DNA from: Medicago truncatula
Lineage: Eukaryota; Streptophyta; Magnoliopsida; Fabales; Fabaceae
NCBI RefSeq assembly: GCF_003473485.1
Contig: NC_053044.1
Location: forward strand, 51,686,091 to 51,750,090
Length of the DNA: 64,000 bases
Reading direction: 5' to 3'
Made by a program: the position numbers and the translations under genes. Below the pieces are notes generated by a model. The model had not been told where the DNA came from. It saw only the letters and a list, made by a program, of their open reading frames with translations, and made no database searches. Positions 55,904-64,000 of this stretch are shown here, piece after piece (position 1 is the stretch's first letter; each line of letters starts with the position of its first letter).

Positions 55904-56784
55904 CTAGTGAGAACTTGGATGAGTATGTGTGCCTTCGTAGGTTGTTATTACATAACTTGGATCGTCCACATCTCTCTCAACTCTCTTTTTCACTTGGCAT
56001 CCATCCGCTGAACACCTATAGTAGTTCCTGTAATCAAATTGGAAATTCTCTCAATTAACATAAAATCTAAAGAGAGATCTTACTTACTTAGACTTAAACT
56101 ATATCATATTCATATGTAGATGTTACCTTGGATTGGGGCTGTTTTTCACCATCTTCTTTCCGTACTTCCTCCATCTGAACCCATCATCCAGAATTTCAAC
56201 CTCTGACTTGGTTTTGAATGCAACTTTATGATCTCTAATTTCCTTCTTCTCACCTTCATTGCTGACACCTCCTATATGACGCAAATCAATGGCATAGAAG
56301 ATAGATATAGAAATAAATTAAATTATGAGGAGTTAATTAATTAGCATGCTACTTATATTACTCGTAAAAAGTGGCTATAAATATCTCAACTTTCAAAAGT
56401 CGCACGAACATTTTTTTTTTTACCTTATCAACAAATCATGTGTGTGCAACTTTTTAAATGAGTATGATTAAAATCAAATATTTTTATATGAATTAATTTA
56501 AAAATACAATTTCATTTAGGAACACTTGGCTTACTACTAGAAGACCCATCAATTTGGCTTCCACTTCCTCCAAAATCACCTACAAATTCATTAGCTTGTT
56601 GAATGTCACGGTTCGGGACATGTTCAGACACAAATGGCTCAGTATCATCATCTGGCCATATATCATCGTCAAATTTCAAGTACTCAGAGAGTTCCAAAGA
56701 CCACTGATTGGTGAAATCGCTGTCAGGTGAATTTGGTGATATTGGATTTTTATCTGTCATATTTTTTTTTGCTATTGGTACCAT
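55904..56784 (-). CDS. WRKY50: WRKY50-like transcription factor with WRKYGKK motif
   Basis: Three exons (56784-56526, 56271-56127, 56027-55904) total 528 nt, giving 175 residues. The single WRKY domain carries WRKYGKK at 120-126 rather than WRKYGQK, and a C-X4-C-X23-H-X-H zinc finger (C140, C145, H169, H171), placing it in group IIc. [16 protein letters not shown] ahead of the domain and the very short tail after HTH (PSSH) match Arabidopsis WRKY50 more than WRKY51. The Gln-to-Lys change is known in this subgroup to alter W-box binding; WRKY50/51 act in salicylate-jasmonate cross-talk in defence. The acidic N-terminal region ([12 protein letters not shown]) may be an activation segment. Start chosen at the first ATG (56784); a second Met lies at residue 9. 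Confidence 0.92.
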
Positions 56785-58760
56785 TATGAAAAGAAATCAT
56801 TGAACGTGGTATATATATATACATAAATATAAAACTCCATTGGCTTTATATTTAATGATATATATGCAGCTTCATGGTAACCTTCCTAGGAACTATGTTA
56901 GGAAACTTCGATGGGTCTGATAAATACATAAAATTAGTGGCAAAAAGTATGATATTTAGATAGAGCAACCTGAGGGTGGGGCATGCATGGGAATGACTAA
57001 TGACTAATGGAAGACATTCGAGTGATTTTAATATTGTAGCAAACGTTCAATTCTACCTTACCACTTGACCTATATAAAAAACTTTTCAGCGTGTATATAG
57101 TTACTAAAATAAATTTTAGTTGGTACATATTTTATATTTAAATTCTTCTTGTTAGACATCCGTCCAATCATGTTTCATCATGTAAACTATTTTTTAAGAA
57201 TAAAATATAACAAATTGTGACATGAGTTGATAAAAAAAAATTTGAAAGAAAAAAAGACATGAGTTGATAAATGATTAATGCACATCGTATAATCAAATAT
57301 GGGAAATGCTAACTAGTGCCCGTGAGCATTAGTTAAGGAATTATAAAAAGAAATATTTTTTTTTTGGAAATTGTGTATTTTACTTTTTGAAACTTGAAAA
57401 AAAAGGTTGTTTTTAATGTCATTTCTTTCCATTTTTAGTTAGTTAACCAATATCCCCAGACCACTGACTAACATGACCCTAACTTTTTTTATTCAAACAA
57501 ATTAAATTGTAAAACTAATCAAGCTTTAAAAAAAATTATAAGCTAAGTTTGCAGACTATCTTTTTAATCTATACTATATAAAGATAAAGACTCAAAACTT
57601 AGTTGGTGGATAATATATAAGTACAGCATATTTTCTCTAAGTTTTGAGATTTTCTCTCTAAATTGACCCTTGCTTATGGCACCAAATTCACACATGACCA
57701 CATGCTTAAAACGTTCAAATTTCTTACTATTTAGATCCATTAATTGTTGAGGGTATAATTCTTAAATTCATAAACTAACTATATGATTGGTAATATGATT
57801 TTCAAAGTTGTTTTGAATTCTATGTTTAAATGTTAATGGGGGCAGCGAGTCTCGTGGTTAGACTTGGACAAACCCCATCACAATTGAGAATTGTGTAAGT
57901 CAAGGGTGATGGTGATTTCCGGACTGACCGAGTTCCTTCCAACCACAACGTTTTATTTATTGCATTTTTTTTAAGGGGTTTTGTTGCCATATGATAAGTA
58001 TTTAAAATGATATAAGAGAGTAACCAAAAAAAAAAAATGATATAAGAGAGTTACATTTTTTTTAAGGATCAAATTACACTTAAATGTTACTATAAAATCA
58101 ACTGTTGAATTCTAAACTACTATCATATATATTAGTTTATCAGAGATTTATAACCAGAGCAAGTCTTACATAATCACAAATATATTTTTTGAAATAATGA
58201 TCACAAACATTTGAACACGTCATTTAAGCGCATACACAAATATACATATATACATATCAATTAATTATTTAAAACATAAATATTATTTAATTATTTTTCA
58301 AATTCTACATATTCTTAAATATGTGTGCGCTCAAATAAAGTGTTTAAATACTTGTGAAAAACCAAATATTTTTCTCTTTACTAACGTAAATTATAAACAC
58401 TTTAGATTGATCCCGAGAATTCATATCTAAAAATAATTTATTATCTATAAATTTATTTATATCATGTATGTGATCCATCTATGATAGTTTAATAACAACT
58501 TGTATTTTACCCATAAATAATTTTAGGGTCAAGCTAACTATGCCTTTGGGGCACTAGCAGTTAACAAAAACAAAAGTAGAAAGTTTTGTATTACAAAGAG
58601 TATTTTTTACACTTTTAAAGGTTTGACCATACAAATTTCAAGAAATTTTTACCATATTAATCTCCTAAGCTAGTCGGTGTTTTCCATAATTTTATTCGAT
58701 TTTATCTTCGGTCATAGAAAATAACCTATATCAAAGTAAGCTCTATATGATAAACATTTT

Positions 58761-59120
58761 TTTTTGTCAAGTAGTTTGGTGAGTATGAATTCTCTATTTT
58801 AAGGAGAATAAATGGGGAGGTTCAAATTTCGGCCTCTGCATATACTCCATTCGTCCTAAATTATAAGCCAAAAAAGATCAACTTTTATCATATTTAATTA
58901 TGTTTTTTCAAAAAATTATCTTTTCCAAAGGAAAATTAAATGGAAAGTGCATTCAATTTGCTCTCTTTTTCATTTTTTCTGTAATCAACTACCAATGAAA
59001 ATTATTTTTACACCTTCCTATAAAACTTATTTTAAAGTGTGATTTTTTTGTTTGTTTATAATATGGGACGGAGGGAATATTATGCAATGTCCTTATCAAC
59101 CGAGCTAAATTTATGGAGAC
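58761..59120 (-). mobile_element. tRNA-derived SINE, copy 6, split by a Stowaway MITE
   Basis: The SINE parts lie at 58761-58843 (T-run, then gtcaagtagtttggtgag, ending at the B-box side ttcggcctctgcata) and 59077-59120 (tatgcaatgtccttatcaac and gagctaaatttatgg, the A-box side). Between them sits the Stowaway MITE at 58844-59076. Flanks taaacattttt (58751) and taaacacttttt (59121) form the SINE target duplication. Confidence 0.75.
58844..59076. mobile_element. Stowaway-like MITE inside the SINE
   Basis: The left end ctccattcgtcctaaattat and the reverse complement of the right end (tccctccgtcccatattata) form the Stowaway terminal inverted repeat, with TA at the left junction and AT-rich bases at the right. 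It interrupts the SINE between its B-box and A-box parts. Confidence 0.8.
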
Positions 59121-59525
59121 TAAACACTTTTTAATTAACACTCTATTGACATTTATATCCAAAAAAAAAAATACCATTATTGATGAATGTTTAAAGAGCA
59201 AAACTATTATGTTTTCAAAAAAGCAAAACTAACACTATTAGTAGTATTTGCTAAAGTACCTACAATCTTTAAAATTGAATAGTTTGCAATTGAAAAAACA
59301 ACAATTTTGTTTTAAAAATTGCAGGGTGTTAGTAAATATTGAGGGGGTGTTAAGTAACCCTAATTTTGATCTGAAATGAAACCCAGAAGGACAAACGAAA
59401 GCCAAAGACACGAAACATAACACGAATGTCACGAAACATAACAACAACATCAACATACACAGTAACCCATGTCGTGTGAGTGTTCTTTCAGCTGAGAAAA
59501 AGCAAAACCCCTAAACCCTGCAACG

Positions 59526-62500
59526 ATGCGAACGAAAAGTATGAGGAAGAAGAAGAAGGGTGATGATGCTTGTAAAGAAAATGAAGCAAAATCGTCGAAA
59601 GTGTTGAAAGGAGCAGAAAGATCAGCATATTTCGCAAGAAGAGAAGCAGCGAAAGTATTGAAAACTGTACTCGAAGGAGATGCTAAGCGCCGTGCACTTG
59701 CTTCTATCAAAACCCTTGTTTATCATCCTTCTGTTAGGAACAAGAAAGCCACTTTTGCTCTCATCTGTCAAACCCTCAAACGTAACTAATCACCATTCTC
59801 ACTCTTTTTCTTTCTTCTATTCAATTATATATTCATTCATTCATTCATTTTGTTTACATTCTCAGATCTTCCTTTTATCAACGATGTTTTGCAAGCTGCT
59901 AAAATTCTTAATACTAAGTGGAAGGTAATTAATAACTGCATTAACTTTTACTTTTGCTCTGCGTAATGTTATTGTTTTATAACACAAAATTGATTTCTCA
60001 TACCTTTGTTTTTGCAGAGGCAACAAGAATTGATTTATATCATTGTTTATGATATCCTTTTCGGTCAGGTAAATGAATTGAATTTCTGTAATAGCTATTT
60101 GTTCAAATTTCTCTACCTGATATTTAACAACATTATGGAGTGTTTATCTAACTCAACTAGATTGAAATTTGTAGGAAGTTCCACTGGTTGGTGATGCAGA
60201 GAAGTACCTCATGCGCCACAAGGAAGCCCTACATTTACATCTCAAAAAGATTTTGTTACAGAAAAATGTGAAGACTGTTAAAGAGTTGTTTGCTCTACAT
60301 GAGGTTCCTGGTCAGTCTTTACATCCCAAACCCCACCAAAAAAATGCCTCTTTTATATTTCTTTTTGTATTATACTATTGTTTTGTGGATTATGCACTCT
60401 TTACCGTTGATGCACTGCTATGTTGTGATTTCATGACATAATTTATAAATGATCATTTTTCAAATTTGATACATTCTCAATGGATGATTTTTTCAAAGTT
60501 ATTATTCTTTAACTGTGTGAGTTGCTGGCTTACTGCTCTACTGTCATAATGACTTGGAAGTTTTTCAAAATTTTCTTCTGCAGATGTTTCTGTACCTCGA
60601 AATGTTCGTGTGAATACACTTAAACTGGATGTTGATTCTGCCTTAGTTGAACTTCGGAAAAAATACTCGGTATTTTTGTCAAACTATTTCTTATTATCAT
60701 TACCCTCAATTACATTTTAATTTTTCGTAATGGAAATGAATTTGTAGAAACCTCTCAGAGTGTACATCTTTGACTCAAACTAGTGATCTACGGTTTGGTT
60801 GACGAGATTAAACTTTTGGTGTGACAAATAGGTTCAAAAGGATGATTTACTGCATGACTTGCTGATACTCCCTCCAGGAACTGATTTACATGATCATCCT
60901 CTTGTAAAAAACGGAAGCATATTTCTGCAAGTAGGCATCAACCCTCCTTTTTTCTTTTCTCTATATATAGATTCAGGGAATAAAAAAGTGAATTTTGTGC
61001 TATTTAATATAACAACACAGTTCTTGCGGCTACTTATTCATTATTGGTAATCTTTCACTAACATTGAGACAAACTTAGGGTAAGGCGAGTTCAATGGTGG
61101 CACCGGCCCTTAGCCCTGAACCAGGATGGGAGGTGAGTTATTTCTGCTTTATTACATATGGTTTAAGATATAAATCTATTTCATAGGCGTTCTCAACTTT
61201 AGTTCCTAATTACCCTTGTAAACATCATCTTTTGTTCTCTCATTTCTGATTTCTTTATTCTTCTGGTTCTAGAGCCTGATATTGTGGCCTGCTCCATTTT
61301 TTTTTTTTTACTTTGGGCAGTATGTTGTTAATTGATACATTGTGGATTCATTTCTTGATGTCTTTCTAGTGTTTTCAAAGTCGTTTGGTAAATCAAATAA
61401 GTGGTATGGCAAATAAGTAGAAAGAAAATTAGGATTAGTATGGTCAGAGCACTTACCCTTTGAGACCAAAATAATGGTGAAACTAGCATATTTTATTCAT
61501 CGTTGAATATATTGTTCTTTTATATGGATCTGTTCCTTCTGAGATTACTAATCATATGCTATGAAAATGGTGAAATGAAACAAGCATGTATACTATTGGG
61601 AATATATAATTTATATTGCCTTTATGCCATTTTTTTGTAAGGGTGAAGCACTGACATAGACCCTGGATGTGACACCGACACGGAGACACTTGTAATAATT
61701 TGAGAAAAGAAAGCGATTGTATATTAAAATCCAATATGAGAGGTTGTTTTAAGTAATTAGTAGGTGGTTAATTAGGTTTAAGTAGATTATTAGTAAGTGT
61801 CCCATTGGGATTAAATTTTGAGGCCCATTAGGGTTAAATAATAGTATGTTCTCTTTATTTGTATATAAAGAGGAATTCTTTGGAATATTAGAGTAGGACG
61901 GAATAAGTTTTCTGTTTAGGACCAGAGTAGGATTCCTCTTTGAGTTACGTCGGAGCTTTGCTTCGTGAGGAGTTAGAAAAACCCTTTACTATTGTACCAG
62001 AAAAAGAAAAACTTTACTACCGTCGTTCTATTCCGTTGTCAATAAAATGTTATTGTTTATCCATTGCTTTCTCTTATTCTTGTTATTGTTCCTTACTTGA
62101 TTTTGAGGTTCTCATCATTGTATGTAACCACACGTGTCATGTCGGACACACCTTCGATTTGAAGTGTCGATGCTACATAATATTGCTTTTAATTAATGTT
62201 ACCCTGATATATATTTTTTTCTACATTTTTTTAACAACCCTCATGAATGATTAACTTTGAAAGACTGCAAGAAAAGATTAATAGTTACATATGTATTTAA
62301 TTGCTAGAAGATAAGCAAGCAACTGCTGTATGCTTGCATGGTATCTGGCTGATGGCTGATTTATTTTATTTGTTAGCCGTCGTGCTATGAGTTCTCAATT
62401 TATAAGTTAAATCATAAAATGACGTCGTTGGAAGTTGAATGGATATAATGAAATTTTGTTTTACTTATCTCATTCCTTAATAACTTTTTTCACTTTGAAT

Positions 62501-63943
62501 GTATCTCAAGGTTCTTGATGCATGCGCTGCACCCGGCAACAAAACTGTCCACCTTGCTGCCCTTATGAAGAGAAAGGGTAGGATTATAGCATGTGAGCTG
62601 AAAAAGGAAAGGATTAAGCGCTTGAATGACACTATAAAGCTATCTGGGGCTACCAGTATCCATTATCGTGTTTATAATAGAAGATGCTTTTCAACCAATT
62701 GTTAATTCAGTATTAAAATAATCACAAACTTGGATTTTATGTTATCATATACATGCTAAGCAGTTGTTCATATCTCCTTTCTGCAAACTGTACCATGGTG
62801 CCTCTGGAGGAGAGGAGTCCACTATAGATTTTGATACCATTTCTTTGGTTAACTTTCAGTTTGTGTTGCAATGTTTCAAACTTAACCCCAAGTTCAGACA
62901 TACAGGTTCTCAATGAGGATTTCTTGAACATAAATTCCAAAGACCCTGCATATTCTAAGGTAAAGTATATTTATTTATCTCTTGCTGTATATTTTAATGT
63001 TTCTTGGGGCTTACTGGAGTGGCTAGTTAACAGTTTGACCGATTGTAGACTGTAGTTATCAGATTTTAAGATTAAATTCATCAATTATGTTTTTTTTTTG
63101 CAATTACCATTTCTTAAGCCACTTTATTGCTTGAGCCTCTTAATAAATGTATTCTTGCACTGCAATAATGGATGATATGGGGGCTGGTGGATTCTGGCAT
63201 TTTTTAATGGTCCCTGTATCTTGCAATCTGCTGAATGCTGTTGGGTGTTGAATATTTTGTTACACCGGTTATATGATGACTTGGTTTCTGTTGAAAGTTG
63301 TTTGCACAGTTTTAGAAAGAAATATTGTTTTCCATTCACGTTTTCTCAAATTTGAGTACTTTGCCCTTTTACTAAATGACTAAACCCCGTCGTTGTAAGA
63401 ACCCATATTGATTTTTATTTCCTAGGTATGGCATATGTGGTGGCTATTTGTGACTTTGTCTACTGGATTGTAATGTTACTTTGTTCATTTTGTGTGTGTA
63501 ATTGTTATCAGATTTATCATTGCAGGTAAAAGCTATTCTTTTGGATCCTTCCTGCTCTGGTTCTGGTACTGCTGCTTCTAGACTAGACCATTTGCTCCCA
63601 TCTAAAGCAGCAGGTTATATTTTAATCTGCCTTCTCAATTGTATATTTATCGATCTGGCTAGCAACTTTTGCGCATAGCAAATTTTACTGTAGTATTTAA
63701 AAAATGATTAGTGTATAGCATGTTAAAAATCACAGTTGGGACATTATAGCACACAAATCGAATTCAAATAAATATCGTGACACAGATCAAACTTGGATAA
63801 TCCTTTTCAATTTAAATGGAAATTAAACATGATCATATTTTTCATTATCACCTTTTGTTGTTGTATAGGTCAGAATGTGGATATGGAAAGATTGAACAAG
63901 CTTGCAGCTTTTCAGAGAAAAGCTCTTCAGCATGCCTTCCTTT
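59526..63943 (+). CDS. NSUN5: NSUN5-like RNA (cytosine-C5) methyltransferase, 5' part
   Basis: Eleven exons inside the window (59526-59781, 59866-59924, 60018-60068, 60175-60310, 60584-60669, 60832-60930, 61079-61132, 62511-62655, 62898-62959, 63526-63613, 63869-63943) code for about 370 residues; the gene runs off the right edge. The basic N-terminus (MRTKSMRKKKKG) could serve nuclear or nucleolar import. SAM motif I is VLDACAAPGNKT (248-259). The motif IV cysteine lies in LLDPSCSGSGTAA (C326), with the PSC wording special to NSUN5. The second catalytic motif (TCS) should lie just beyond the window. NSUN5/Rcm1 makes one m5C in large-subunit rRNA. The exon 8/9 junction (62655/62898) uses the acceptor ttcag, which restores ATNIQVLNEDF. 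Intron 7 (61133-62510) is enlarged by a MITE containing an LTR-like block. Confidence 0.93.
61644..62177. repeat. MITE with 'gaagcacygacac' ends in NSUN5 intron 7
   Basis: The left end tgaagcactgacatagaccc and the reverse complement of the right end (tgtagcatcgacacttcaaa) match imperfectly, and both flank words rich in 'gacac', as in a common legume MITE. Its middle is occupied by the LTR-like block at 61745-62104. Confidence 0.45.
61745..62104 (+). mobile_element. Probable solo LTR fossil in NSUN5 intron 7
   Basis: The block begins tgttttaagtaattagtagg, has a TATA-like tgtatataaagagg at about 61859 and AATAAA at about 62040, and no internal genes, consistent with an old solo LTR, likely Ty1-copia-like. 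The 5-mer gaggt stands on both sides (61740-61744 and 62105-62109), although the right end is not the canonical CA. It shares the phrase aagtaattagtagg with the minus-oriented block at 28000-28665. Confidence 0.4.
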
Positions 63944-64000
63944 GTGAGTTTATTTGTTTCTCATGGTTAATTCTAGTTTACTTTGTTTCTAGATTTTCTC

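Larger units (their letters stand above)
56785..59525. other. Divergent intergenic region between WRKY and NSUN5
   Basis: AT-rich 2.7 kb with both promoters. It holds a Helitron-like 5' start at about 57568 (tctatactatataaagataa after an A), a possible second-type retroposon at about 57838-57960, and the split SINE at 58761-59120. No gene is seen; frames at 58989-59201 and 59238-59456 are unsupported. Confidence 0.55.

Noticed and set aside
57838-57960. Second-type retroposon starting gggggcagcgagtctcgtgg
   Set aside because: Suggestive of a tRNA-like head, but no B-box, tail or target duplication could be found, so it is not listed as a feature.
59450-59710. 86-residue frame antisense to NSUN5 exon 1
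   Set aside because: Shadow of the well-supported basic N-terminal exon of NSUN5 on the other strand.
62651-62690. NSUN5 exon 8 extending to a GT after HYR
   Set aside because: The donor at 62656 with the acceptor ending at 62897 gives ATNIQVLNEDF, which fits the family; the longer version adds foreign residues.

Overview
This is a plant nuclear window, very AT-rich, with intron-rich genes, GT-AG splicing and many small transposon-derived insertions. Protein similarity, the repeat families and the style of the intergenic DNA point to a legume of the Medicago type; this is inference from remembered sequence, not from a search.

Nine host genes were traced exon by exon. From left to right they are: a USP-domain receptor-like cytoplasmic kinase (minus, 2475-6038); a single-RRM RNA-binding protein (minus, 8789-13210); an NDR-type AGC kinase (plus, 23439-31362); a HAB1-like clade A PP2C phosphatase (plus, 37718-40560); M1 aminopeptidase APM1 (minus, 42673-48750); a twin-CX9C TRIAP1/Mdm35-like protein (plus, 50549-50945); a coclaurine N-methyltransferase-like enzyme with a single-base frameshift (minus, 52240-54486); a WRKY50-like factor with the WRKYGKK variant (minus, 55904-56784); and the 5' part of NSUN5, an RNA m5C methyltransferase (plus, 59526 to beyond the right edge). 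In seven of the eight complete genes the exon lengths sum to a multiple of three; the methyltransferase is the exception. The set NDR kinase, APM1, TRIAP1-like, methyltransferase matches the remembered order of Arabidopsis At4g33080-At4g33120.

Between and inside the genes lies a layered mobile-element landscape. The largest element is a decayed 4.7 kb Mutator-like element (13447-18125) whose transposase is fused to an OTU cysteine-protease domain. It also carries a second small intact ORF and ends in clusters of a GTTAAC-centred palindrome. Other elements are a non-autonomous hAT element holding a nested SINE (18253-19133), a 2.1 kb MULE-like element with an exact 9-bp target duplication (20037-22117), a LINE fragment, a probable Helitron (about 33235-36587), Stowaway and other MITEs in introns, and two old solo-LTR-like fossils in introns. 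One tRNA-derived SINE family is present in six copies, each with readable target duplications; one copy is itself split by a Stowaway MITE.

The host genes touch ABA and stress signalling (PP2C, WRKY, USP kinase), growth control (NDR kinase, APM1), mitochondrial lipid transfer (TRIAP1-like) and rRNA modification (NSUN5). They are neighbours by ancestry and do not form a functional cluster.
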